A stretch of 64,000 nt of DNA from Macrothele yani (taxonomy: Eukaryota > Arthropoda > Arachnida > Araneae > Macrothelidae): NCBI GenBank assembly GCA_039090855.1, contig CM076991.1, positions 101,134,021-101,198,020 of the forward strand, given 5' to 3'. The notes beneath the pieces were generated by a model. The model saw only the letters and a program-made list of their open reading frames with translations. It did not search any database and was not told the DNA's origin. Position 1 is the first letter of the stretch, and each line of letters opens with the position of its first letter. A program made the position numbers and the translations under genes. This document shows, one piece after another, positions 45,296 through 55,345 of the stretch.

Positions 45296-46989
45296 AGGAG
45301 GGAAAAGAACGACCGTGAAGTTTTGGTTTTGCTGCATGCAAGTGGGATAGTCTCCATATTTAAGTGTAAACTCTGCGAAAAAGCGCAAAAAGCGCAACAG
45401 AGAATAATTCGCTCGACACGTGTGAATTGATCTTTCTGGAAAACTTTCCACGCTTCAAGAAAATCTGATTATTACCGAATGAAAGAAAGAAACATGAATC
45501 ATCTAATCGCTTTGAGTTCTCTTCAACACATACAATACTTCACGAATACTGAAGAACAATTCAAAGCATTCTATTTTTTCTTCGTTTTTCTTTTGTAGAG
45601 TTTTAATTATTCCTTTATTCCTCTCGCAAATGGCTGTTGTCAAGCGTTTTGAATAAACGTATCGAATAATGAAAGAGTTGATCACCCAGAATTCTCAAAA
45701 TATCAAGGTTTTGAGAGTTATGGGTGAACAAAGATCCAGTCAGTGTTCGAGATCATCACACATGATGTTCATTTCCATGACTATTTTGAAGATATATAGC
45801 ATATATATTCCAACGTATCCCTTTTAGACGAGCCAGGGCATCCATTCCCGAAAACTTTTCTTGGAAAAATCATTCGCCATTCATGAAAAAGAACCGATCG
45901 CCGCCTCCGCAGTCTGGCCTCGACGCTTGAGACCTACAAAAAGTTTCCAGTTCAGATCACACTGTCTTTAGGCGTGCAGCCAAGTACTTAAAAAAAAAAC
46001 CGCAGTCCGGATTAGCCACAAGCATGTACAACCACCTAATCCTGGTCTAACCTGCGAGAGGTTTTCGCTCGCTGAGCTGAAAAGAGATTACCCGGAAAAA
46101 TCAAGCTGCCTGAGTAAACCTTTTCGCTTTTGCCTTTAGAGCACTGGTTAATCTACATTACACCATCACGGTTCATTGGAACAGTCGATGGTAAATAGGT
46201 GGCGCGGTGGTAGAGGTGCTCGCGAGGAAAGTGAATAATGAACTGCGATCAACCACCCCTTTCAGAAGTAGGTTAATTGTCTGCGGAGAGATGTGTTCTT
46301 AATTTCGCTGCCCGATCACTCACTCCAGGCCACGACAGCCTCTGAAAGCTAATTAAAGGGAACGGACGGGGTGGAGGGGTGCTTGCTGGCTGCGGACGAT
46401 GAACGGGGATGGCAACAAAGTTTGGGGGTCGGAGTAAGGGAAGGGGGAGCAATCGGAACATTACCGAAACTCCCTGGATGTCACGGATAGGGGAGACTAG
46501 TGGCTGATGCCAAAGGAGCGGACAGATAGAGGAAGAATTAGTGGTTGAAGACGGCTTGCATGCTGCGAGTGACATGCACGAACACGGTGGATGAGATATG
46601 CTAGCGTAGAAAACACACAGTGAGTGAGTTCCGGTAATTAAACTGAAGAAAACGACTTGTAGATAAATGACGATTTCAAATTGATTGCAATCCGATTTGA
46701 CCTCTTCTTGTTACTAGTGCTGCAGTTGCCTAACAAATGGGATGGGGGATATAACATGACATTCGTGTCGAATGTTCTAAAAATATCGAAAAGTCTGGAA
46801 TTCGTAGGCAGTTTCCTGCCGCCGAGATTTCTACTGGTTTTGTGTTAGTCGTTCTTTTCTGACTGAGAAGAATGCACACGATCACTAACTCGAACTAAGA
46901 AACTGTAAAAGAGAAGAGTTATATCTATTTCTACAGTCTTAAAAACTAGCAGTTTCTCAAATAGCCCAATTATTAATTAACGACTAGGA
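45296..46989. other. No recognised gene
   Basis: Mixed composition; a 100-codon Pro/Ser-rich ORF on the minus strand (46273-46575) has no motif and no splice or start context that persuades me. Confidence 0.35.
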
Positions 46990-46994
46990 ATGCT

Positions 46995-47095
46995 GGTATC
47001 TGTAGGGGTGGTGTGTTTGTCCTACTGCGCTGGCTCTCTCCCTTCCCTGGAATCAGTGGCCCAAAATTAGCTTATAGCCATATGAGTTGCTTTAT
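46995..47095 (+). repeat. SINE fragment
   Basis: ctggctctctcccttccctg, then gcttatagccatatgagttg are the body and tail of SINE family 1, with the middle shortened and no head. Confidence 0.65.
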
Positions 47096-47124
47096 ACTAG
47101 TCTACTTAAGTGAAATGTATATTA

Positions 47125-47480
47125 AACAGAAGTCATCGTTCTTTGCACGTTTATAAGTGAGTCACGGAAAAAATCTCATTTACCGCCACCGGGAATCGAA
47201 CCCAGGTTCTCCAGTTACGCGCCGGATATGCTTCCACTGCACCACATCGGCCTCGAATTCCTCCAGACTCACATACGACTAACTGCCAAACCACATGGCA
47301 AATTGCTTCTTGGAGCCCCGCACAATGCTGGGGATTCACCAAAGATGGCAAGCAGCAACGGAACAAATAATTAGAAGGCGAATGAATAATTAATACAGAC
47401 ACTCGACGTGGACCAGGAACATCAAACAGAAGTCATCGCTCTTTCCACGTTTTTAAGTGAGACGCGGAAAAATTCTCAAA
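47125..47480 (-). repeat. tRNA-like SINE head flanked by ~55-bp direct repeats
   Basis: Minus strand 47256 to 47183: A-box-like tggtgcagtggaagc and B-box gggttcgattcccgg, spaced as in a tRNA, but the acceptor stem is imperfect and no clean anticodon loop is seen, so it is tRNA-derived rather than a tRNA gene. The block aacagaagtcatcgttcttt with following cacgttt.taagtgag is present at 47125-47180 and again at 47422-47478. Confidence 0.55.
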
Positions 47481-47757
47481 AATTCAAAAAATTCTGAAAA
47501 ATTCTCAAATTTGAGAGGTAAAAGAGGTCAGTCATGTAAGAAGCCAGGTGGGGGTGGTGTTTCTCAGACACCACGTTCTTAACAGCGGGGGAAAGAGGTG
47601 TTTTTCCAGCTGCGGGAAGAAAAGGCGTAGCAAGTTATCGGTAACAAGTATCCATAGGGAGTGGAAATATTTTATATTGCTCGCAACAAGCAGAATATCT
47701 AGGGCTAAAAGACAACCTTTGCAGAAGTGAATAAGAGCAATTAATTGTTTTTAAAAG
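47481..47757. other. No recognised gene
   Basis: Short block with a worn aaattctcaaaaattc duplication at its start. Nothing assignable. Confidence 0.35.
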
Positions 47758-47765
47758 GTAAAGAA

Positions 47766-48333
47766 CATGGGCGCCTGCAGGAAATTTTTCAAGGGGGTCA
47801 AGTGTAATTAATGAAGGTTTGGCTAATATGTAGAAAACAGTAATTCGTGAAAATGAAAGATTAATACTATTACTACTATTTACTTACTACACTAGAACAC
47901 TACTACTACTATTATTATTATTGTTATTAATTGATGCTGCTCTTGAAGAAAGTGTATGTTAGTAATAGTCATGTATTGTGAATCATGTACATTGGTAACT
48001 GTTTTCAAAATAATGAACAGTGTCGAGCAGGTCCACGCCAAGCCTTTTAAGTTCAGCACACACCACCCTGACAGGAACTTGTTTGGGCGTACTATCTTAC
48101 GGTTTGCTAGGTTTTCAGTTTTCACGTTATCGTTTTCCAATTCCAAATTTCCAATAAAATTGGGATATTAAATTAAATGCCCCAAAGTCCATCTTTCCGG
48201 GTGGTCCAGTTGTGTGAGTGCAAAAAAAAAAAAAAAAGTAATAAATAAAATAAAATAAAATAAAATAAAGGGAAAAATAATTCTGCAGGGAGGGTCAAGT
48301 GACCTCTGTGATCCCCTCCTGTCGGCGCCCATG
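47766..48333. mobile_element. hAT-like MITE, 568 bp
   Basis: Left end catgggcgcctgcagg at 47766, right end cctgtcggcgcccatg at 48333, inverted to each other. Flanking octamers gtaaagaa (47758-47765) and gtacagaa (48334-48341) differ at one position. A gggggtcaagtg motif near the left end recurs as agggtcaagtgacc near the right end in the same orientation. The inside has ATT and AAAAT microsatellites and no gene. Confidence 0.75.
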
Positions 48334-48380
48334 GTACAGAAGAATTTCATGAAATAGTGTAGCGTCCTCCTCATAATATA

Positions 48381-49870
48381 CGCCGTCCCACTCGCTACCG
48401 AACCCGGCATTTCTTTAATAATATTAACACCGAAGAAGATATTGCAACGAAATTTAAAGTGAATTTACCTCATTTCGTTCGAAATTTGATGATATCACCA
48501 CATGTGCTGGAAGTGGCCACCATGTGCGTCCAGTCGGCATTGAACCAGGCGCACCATATTGTGGAAAGTCCGTGCCAGTACGTCCGCCGTCACTGCCTGA
48601 ATTTCTTCGGTGATGTTTGCTTTCAAGGCATCTATGGTTCGCGGTTTCTTTTGTTAAACTCTCACTTTTAGATATCTCCATAAAAAAGTAATCAGGAGGC
48701 GTCAGATCGGGCGAGCGTGGTGGCCATAGACCCTTCGAAATGACGCGGTCGCCGAAAAAGGACTGAATTTCGGCCATACTGGTGTGTGCTGTCGCTCCAT
48801 CATGCTGGTAATATCCAATGGAGAGTTCTTCGTCGTCCAATTGATTTACAAAGGTGTTGAAGATTTCCATATATGCAGCTGTTGTGATAGTTGTATCGAA
48901 GAAGATTTGACCAATCATGCGGCGCAGTATCAACTCACATCAAACACCAATTTTCTGTGAATGAAATGGTTCTTCATGTATTGCGTTGGGATTTTCACTG
49001 GACCAAATACGGTAATTTTGAGAATTGACGTATCCCGACAGGTGAAACCACGCCTCGTCCGAGAACCACGTGTAGTCCAGAATGCCCGGATTTTCCTGAA
49101 CAAATGTCTGAAACCATTAACAACTTGTCACTCGTTTCACGTGGTCAGAATCTTTCAGTTCGTGGACCACGGAGATACGGTACGCATGAAGCTTCGCTTT
49201 TTTCACAGCATGTTGCCAAGTGCTTTTGGGCAACCCTGTTTCCGGTGATAGTCGGCGAAATGACTTCCTGGGAGACGCAAGTAGTCGGCCCTTTACATTC
49301 TGGATCGTTTTCTCGAACATTTGTGGACGACCTCCTGCATGGTTGTCTAATAAAGTACCCTTGGTCTCCAATTTCTTCGACAGTGCCCAAATGGTGGACT
49401 TGCTCGGCGGAGGTCTGACTGCAAACCTCTCCAGGAATTGCTTTTGACAAGACTTGATCGATTCTGTTTTCCAATAAGTGCGAACAATAAACATTCGCTT
49501 CTCCAGTGTATACCGATACATTTTGACACGTACGCGAACAGCCACGAGCACGAGCACTCGCTATCAACAACCGTATTGTCTAGGCACGCTCAGAGAAATG
49601 GCATAACAAAGCAGCAGAGAGGCGCGTCCGGCTGACTGCTCCTCAGTAAGGAATGTGTCTGCCACTAAGGAGCACTCTCCGGCTGTTTGGACGACAGCGC
49701 CGGGTTCAATGCTATCTAGACGCAAATGGTGCACACTTACAGCACATGTTGTGATATCATCATATTTCGCACGAAATGAGGTAAGTCCACTTCAAATTTC
49801 GTTGCAATATCTTCATTGGTGTTAATATTATTAAAGAAATGCCGGGTTCGGTAGCGAGGGGGTCATCCTG
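48381..49870 (-). mobile_element. Mariner-superfamily element with long TIRs, 1.49 kb
   Basis: TA flanks both sides (48379-48380, 49871-49872). The first ~125 bp (48381-48510) reappear inverted at about 49740-49870: ctcgctaccgaacccggcat, gatattgcaacgaaattt, cctcatttcgt and gatgatatcac are shared. The outermost 8-10 bp are the least alike. One transposase pseudogene fills the interior on the minus strand. Confidence 0.88.
48455..49557 (-). pseudogene. Mariner-superfamily transposase pseudogene
   Basis: Starting near 49527-49557 the protein reads YTLEKRMFIVRTYWKTESIK, a first helix-turn-helix, then PPPSKSTIWALSKKLETKGT and GRRP-like AGGRPQ. The same frame runs on through two stops: TAA at 49117-49119 and TGA at 48940-48942, the latter where a Trp is usual (IGV.C). 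Catalytic blocks: TWFSDEAWFHLSGYVN (first Asp), YYQHDGATAHTS (second Asp), WPPRSPDLTPPDYFF (last Asp), with 35 residues between the last two. One extra base near 48650 shifts the C-terminal part. Full-length in structure but inactive. Confidence 0.88.
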
Positions 49871-49872
49871 TA

Positions 49873-51177
49873 TTTTGGTGTTCTATTGTTTCCATCGCAT
49901 TGGTGTTTGCGTGCAGAACTCTACAAGTACGAACCCCTAGGTGAAAGAGTCTATTATTTTTATCATCAACTACGTAGACTTATTATTATTATTACCAACC
50001 AAGCAAAAAACAAGGTAACAAAGGTAAATACCAAACAAGTTAACACAAAAATCGCGAGCATCATTGTTGTCGACAAAGTGCGCGATTCTTCTTTAGTTAG
50101 TAGAACCCCTCCTTCATTTCTGAATGTCAGAAACCAGCCTCTCTTGAGCATTTTGAGGAAAAAATTCGAATTTTAAGTTTACTAGAAACCGGTGAAAAAG
50201 TCACTTCAAATTTTAATTAGATTGCAAGCCAGCCCCATCCTAGCTCTTCATGGATACTTACGAAAATGCACTTCTGTCGGTAAAAAGCATTCTTGCAGAA
50301 ACACGTGACAAATCAGTTACCTAAGTTAAAACGGCTACACCACTAACGTACAAAACACCTTGATGCAGAGTAAGAGCGATTTCTTTTCTTGTTTATTGTT
50401 ATTATTAATATTATTTTTTACACTCGGTTCACTTCGTTCAAGAAAAAGCAAGGTCGATATAAATTTATCCACAGTACTTCCAGAAGACGTTGATTCGGTT
50501 ATTGCACTTAGTGCTACGGACTTCTAAAACGTAAGTGATATGACTTTTGGGATCATCTTTCTTGAAGTCGTCAGAGTAAACCGTCATTACCATAATGATG
50601 GTCTTCGCGTATGGCAACAAAGCTATGTGTTGCAATACCACTCACACGGAAAAAAATAAAAAAAAAAGAGGCTGGAGATAAGTTCGTTTTTTTTTTTTTC
50701 ATTTATTTATTTTTCCCCGTAAATGAGTTTCCTTCGCGAACATTTGCACAAGAAAGAAAGACCTACTTTTCGGATCACAGTAAAGGCGATTCTGAAGGGC
50801 ATATATTACTAAAACACATGTGTTTGAAGAATGCCAGCATGTTTTTGTACATGGTTTGGGGAAATGGCAAAAAACATAAAAAAAAACAAAAAAACTGCGG
50901 GACAAACCCCGTCATTGTACCATAAAATAAAATAAATAAACAAATTCTTTCCCTCTAACGACTCTAAAGAAATGCACACGAAATTTATTCATGTTCTTCA
51001 CTAGATTTTTGTTTGGGAATTGATAACATCAAATGTATGATGGTGATGTTCACCCCCCCCCCCCCAGTCCAGTTCTTGAGAAAGCAAAAACGAAAAAAAA
51101 AAAAAGTGTTGGTGTGAAAAAGAAAATACGTAACTACGAAACAGCTGACCTTGTCTCAATTCGTTTCCGGAATAGTA
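49873..51177. other. No recognised gene
   Basis: AT-rich, with ATT runs (about 49980, 50395) and a poly-C run at 51053-51065. No supported gene. Confidence 0.4.
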
Positions 51178-51225
51178 CGAGGGGGTATCAATAAGTTTGT
51201 GGCCTAATATAGGATGATCCATGAA
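51178..51225 (+). mobile_element. Solitary mariner-type terminal repeat (remnant)
   Basis: agtacgagggggtatcaata followed by agtttgtggcctaatatagg resembles the start of mariner-type inverted repeats (tacgaggggt.tcaataagtt). No partner end or transposase is nearby. Confidence 0.4.
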
Positions 51226-51350
51226 AAAAACTACATATTAATTAACATAATTAGCCTATAACTGTACACACTCAGTACAACGCGGATCTAGCCGCTGTAA
51301 TAAGTTTTGGTGATATGTCTTTATCTTATACTAAAATAATAATTGTAATA

Positions 51351-52108
51351 CAGGGTGTGTCTAAAGTCTTCCCCTGATTACGATAGATCGCATAAAACGA
51401 ATCGAGCAAGTTAGACATACGCGGTTTGTAGCATTGATTGGGTCATATTATCAAGTTCTTTGTTCGTTGTACTTTTGGAACAATTGGTGGCGCTGCACGT
51501 CTGCAGCGTAGTTTGAGGTTGAAAGCGTCATTTTGGCGAAATGGCGTCTATGCAGAAGAAGTCTAATTGTGTTTTCTGGTTTCATGAAACCAAATCTGAA
51601 ATTTCAGTGCAGCGGAAGTTTAGGCGTGAGTATGATAGAGCTCCACCTGACGTGAACAGCATTTGACATCTAAGAATTGAAGGACAGGTATACCCTGTCC
51701 GTCAATTCTTAGATAGCAAATTCCCTAACAGATGGGTAGGCAGAGATGGTCCCATATACCCTGGCCACCAAGATCTCCAGACATTACGCCCCTTGACATC
51801 TTTTTATGGGGCTACATTAAAGATCAAATTTATGCAACACCAGTTGCAGATATTAACACTTTGAAGGGAAGAATAACTGAAGCGTATGCGACCATCAGAG
51901 ATGATATATTGCAGCAGATATGAAAAGAGATAGAGTACCGGCTTCATGTCCTCCGTGTAACAAAAGGAGCTCACATTGAGATATACTGATGACCCGAAAA
52001 AAACCTCTGGATTTCAGGTAAGCTATATTGGAAATCGTAAGTGTCTAACGAGCGTGGCTCATTTTATACGATTTATCGTAATCAGGGAAAGACTTTAGAC
52101 ACACCCTG
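51351..52108 (+). mobile_element. Internally deleted Tc1/mariner element, 758 bp
   Basis: TA flanks both ends (51349-51350, 52109-52110). The first ~50 bp, beginning cagggtgtgtctaaagtctt, recur inverted at the right end with few changes. The left interior keeps an N-terminal transposase start (ATG 51541, MASMQKKSNCVFWFHETKSE), the right interior a C-terminal part (51732-51923 frame: WPPRSPDITPLDIFLWGYIK, then ITEAYATIRDDILQQI). The middle, with the first two catalytic Asp, is deleted; a hairpin (51670-51712) lies at the joint. Confidence 0.88.
51670..51712. repeat. Hairpin at deletion joint
   Basis: ctaagaattgaaggacagg and its inverted partner cctgtccgtcaattcttag, 19-nt arms with one mismatch and a 5-nt loop. 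The right arm belongs to codons for QFLDSKFPNRW of the transposase, so the left arm is an inverted copy of it. Confidence 0.85.
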
Positions 52109-52269
52109 TATGTTACTGCAGAGATAACATATTATACTTGTTGCAAAAATATATAGAATAATAAATAAATTTTTTGGTTGCTAACTCGGGAAAAAACAAA
52201 CTTGAAAATATTGAATAGAGGACATAAATAATTTCTAATAACATTTATTTTCTCTAATATAACTGACTG

Positions 52270-53003
52270 AGGCTATCCTAGGGTCTTACTCCGTTGACTA
52301 AGAATCCTACTTTCGCGACTATATAACCTTGTTATTTCTTTCTATGTTTCTTACGCGTGCTTTCCTAAAACATTTCACTTCCCGGTGATTAGACTACTCG
52401 GTCCTCGGTTATTTCAAATGCGTATCTCGACTTACGCTGAACTCCTGTTTTCGGAGCTCGGGACACCTACTTCGCGCTCTTCCCAAGTCCCATACCTTTC
52501 TCTCTCGCTTCTCCTCGTTCACTCTCCTTCCGATCGAAAAAATGCCTTCGCCTCCTCTAAAACCCGCTCCGCCCTCGGGCGAAAGTCAAAACCTTTCCCA
52601 CCCTCTGCAAGCAGTCCTTCTCTCACCTCATGTCTCCGAGGCCTGAGAAAGGCGGCGTCCACTAATCAAGTGCTCGGAAGGGCTTCGAAATGCGTCCTCC
52701 TTTTCGGAAGCGCGTTCAAAAGTCCCGAGAATCTAAAAATAGCTCTCGATCACCAAAGATGTTAGTACAAAACAAAGGTGAATCCTGCTGAAAGCTCGTC
52801 TAATTGTTAAATCCCTAAGAAAAGTGTCTGCATAAGGGACAACGAGGCCCCTACCCAAAGATTGCTTTATCCAAATAAGGAAAATGAAAACGATGCTCCC
52901 ATGCACTATGAAACCAAGAAAAATAAATGGCGAGGTGGAAAATGTGTTATGAGGATGGGTTTAATATCACTATTTAAAACTCCTATATTAAATCCTCGTA
53001 ACA
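52270..53003 (+). repeat. Diverged LTR copy
   Basis: The 3' part (ggtttaatatcactatttaa, ctatattaaatcctcgtaac and a) parallels the end of the old LTR at 16320-16362 (gatttaatatcatatcccaa ... aatctccgtaaca). The middle is pyrimidine-rich (ctctcgcttctcctcgttca ... gaaaaaatgccttcg) like the LTR family. The 5' border is uncertain. A 126-codon ORF inside it is not credible. Confidence 0.5.
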
Positions 53004-53287
53004 TTGCTTCAGACCTCTATCATTCAAGTTTTTTTATGTGATGATATTGAACAGTAAAGTTGGCGATTCAAGAACATCAGATTGCTAAAATCATGATCTT
53101 CTAATACGTAATTAGTGAAGAATATTTCATACACGGAATCCGTATTTGGTCTGCAAACAATGCATTCACAGCGCCCTTAAAAACCTCATTTGTCTCAAAA
53201 TGAGGTTCCTTCAGATATTATTTTATATTGCGGGAATGGATACCAATCATAGGTGCTAAATCTGGGGGATAGGGAGCATAAGAAGTG
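53004..53287. other. No recognised gene
   Basis: Short AT-rich block without structure that I can identify. Confidence 0.4.
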
Positions 53288-53575
53288 CAAACCACTTATT
53301 CAGTATACATCCAAAACAGTTGGCCTGGGTATGTTTAAACGCCTCTCGGTTTCTCTTATGGACAACCCACTAATATAACACACAACAATCTTTCCTTTTT
53401 CAAAGTCAGTTCTCTCCCGTCGCAACATTTTCACTCAACCTCACAGTGCGATAGGATCGCGGTCAGTTGCAGGCTTGTCATTATGCCGTTTGCAGCTGTA
53501 CCGCCATTTTAAGGACGCAGCGGATCCGTTCATTTGCTTTTCAAGGGATGTCCGGCGACTTTTGTCAATATAGTG
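53288..53575 (-). pseudogene. 5' fragment of the second Tc1 family
   Basis: Reverse complement of 17266-17550: the end cttttgtcaatatagtg (TA at 53576-53577), the untranslated leader and the codons for the first helix-turn-helix (gcctctcggtttctcttatg complement). It breaks off in the linker after the HTH. Base differences from the other copy are spread along its length. Confidence 0.85.
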
Positions 53576-53577
53576 TA

Positions 53578-54229
53578 TATCTAACTGAAATTTCTTGAAT
53601 GCGGCCTTGTTAGATTACAACTTAATGCGTCCTCCCAACATGAAAATGTTCCCCACCTCTGGATTAGCGAACTTAATCTTTTGAAGATCTAATTCACCCC
53701 TTCCCTAGTCTTTCATTCTTTATTACAAAACTATAAACATACACCAACAACATCAGTCGAGTACATGAGAAATTACTCATTAGTGTGTACCAGTAATTAA
53801 CAATTAATATATCTGCCGTACACACAGTAGTAAAGAGCACCTTAAAGGTGTTCTTACTACATAGGCTGTTTTTGCACGTTAACAAAAAGTAATTCAACCC
53901 AATTGCAGAACTGTCCTGAAAAAATACATTAAAATACTTTATTTACAATAAAAAAAGGTTAAAAATATAGGCGTGAGATCTTTCGCGGTCACTTTGACCA
54001 CATCATCAATCGTGGACAAGACTCGAGCAGGTACTACAGATTTTATATAACAAACACTCTCATACATTTATGCAAATAAGTTCCGGATCGTTGCCAGTTC
54101 CGAAAAGATTTGAAGAGCCTCCAACGTCTGCTAGGTCGTGATGTGAAATCAGACTTCGCCAGGGTGAAGCGACAATTGATGGGAGATCTTCGTTGCAACA
54201 GTTCACCCCATATTTAATGATGAATAAGC
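53578..54229. other. No recognised gene
   Basis: AT-rich block followed by mixed sequence; nothing assignable. Confidence 0.4.
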
Positions 54230-54240
54230 TTTCTATCATG

Positions 54241-54460
54241 GCCGCCCCGGTGGCGCAGTGGTCTAAGCGATGGCCTCTGATCATTCGTCCGAACGGGGTC
54301 CGGAATCGAATCCCGGTGAGGCATGGATGTTGTGTTTGTCTTACGGCACTGGCTCTCTCCCTTCCCTGGAACCAGTGACCCTAAATTAGGGACGGGCGAC
54401 TGCTTATAGCCCATTGAGTTGCTCACGGTGGTCGTTAAACCTCCAACCAAAAAAAAAATA
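54241..54460 (+). repeat. SINE family 1, full length, 11-bp TSD
   Basis: Head gccgccccggtggcgcagtg (A box tggcgcagtggtctaagc), B box region ggtccggaatcgaatcccgg, body ctctcccttccctggaacca and cgggcgactgcttatagccc, tail ggtcgttaaacctccaacc and poly(A). tttctatcatg flanks it exactly (54230-54240, 54461-54471). It can serve as the reference copy: 220 bp with tail. The target-site duplication and A tail show LINE-mediated retroposition; the partner LINE is not identified. Confidence 0.95.
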
Positions 54461-54552
54461 TTTCTATCATGTGCAAAGCTGTTCTAAACCCCTCCGAGCC
54501 CAAAATACATAGAAGCATTGTCCCAATCTGGAATGTAAGAGAATGAACGAAC

Positions 54553-55341
54553 TGTTACAGAGATTTTATACGGGGTTTTAGGATTTCATATAAAATCTCA
54601 AAATGCAACCTTTTTCCATCTCGTGCTCCCATTCCTTTGTTTCCCCAAAGCGTGAGAGAAATTTCTCAGAGTCAGTTCCCCATTAAACACCGGATGCACG
54701 GTTATTTACTAAGACAACATTGTGTCTGAGCTTAGAATATGCAAATTTTTTTGTTGAATGGAGATTAACTCTATCGCGCCTCTTTTGATGCTTTACAGAT
54801 TTCAATTTCAAGGCTGCTGACCAATGCACTAGCCCCTCACATTTGACTTTGAGGCTTGAGATTTACCGAGAGCGGTGTGGTTGTTTCTCACGGAGAATTT
54901 TAGGATATGCTTAAGGGCAGTTTTTGGAGACAAGAGAGGGTAGGCGAGAAGACAGTTGTCTCTGGGCTAGGAGAGCGACGGTCACGAAAAGTTGGAAGAG
55001 GTAATTGCCCCAGGGTAGGCCTTAGGTGGACCGGCGGGTTGGGGGATTTCACGACAGCGCGAGAGATGAAGGAAAGCAGGACTTAAGAAAAAAGGAATTG
55101 GAGTTTTAAGCGGGAAAGTTAGGAAATATAGCACAGCTAACGGACAACCTTTGCAGGCAATTAAATGAAGAAAAGAATAAAAGTTTCTTAGACATGTTTA
55201 CGAATCGTAAGAATTATTTGCATACAATTATTATCATTTTGTTATTACGTGTTAATTACTATCATCATCAACCACTACGGAGTTATTAACAATTACAAGT
55301 TAGCGACTTAGAACAAAGATACTAAAAAGAACTTGTTAACA
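54553..55341 (-). repeat. Solo LTR, complete, reversed, TSD GAAC
   Basis: Starts tgttacagagattttatacg and ends cttgttaaca, so the termini are TGTTA...TAACA. gaac abuts both ends (54549-54552, 55342-55345). 789 bp; closely similar to 37289-38107 and to 6451-7219. No internal retrotransposon region. Confidence 0.85.
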
Positions 55342-55345
55342 GAAC

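Noticed and set aside
44896..45451. Three overlapping minus-strand ORFs of 136-167 codons rich in Ser, Leu and Phe
   Set aside because: They are translations of the (AG)n polypurine tract in all frames; no protein signal beyond composition.
46196..46240. A-box-like tggcgcggtggtagagg
   Set aside because: No B box at the expected distance.
46273..46575. 100-codon Pro/Ser-rich ORF
   Set aside because: No motif, unlikely composition, no splice or start context; probably chance in a GC-richer patch.
47183..47256. True tRNA gene on the minus strand
   Set aside because: A and B boxes are good, but the acceptor stem has mismatches and no proper anticodon stem-loop is seen; better explained as a SINE head.
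52385..52765. 126-codon ORF in a GC-richer patch
   Set aside because: Lies within a diverged LTR, is Ser/Arg-rich, and has no motif or splice context.
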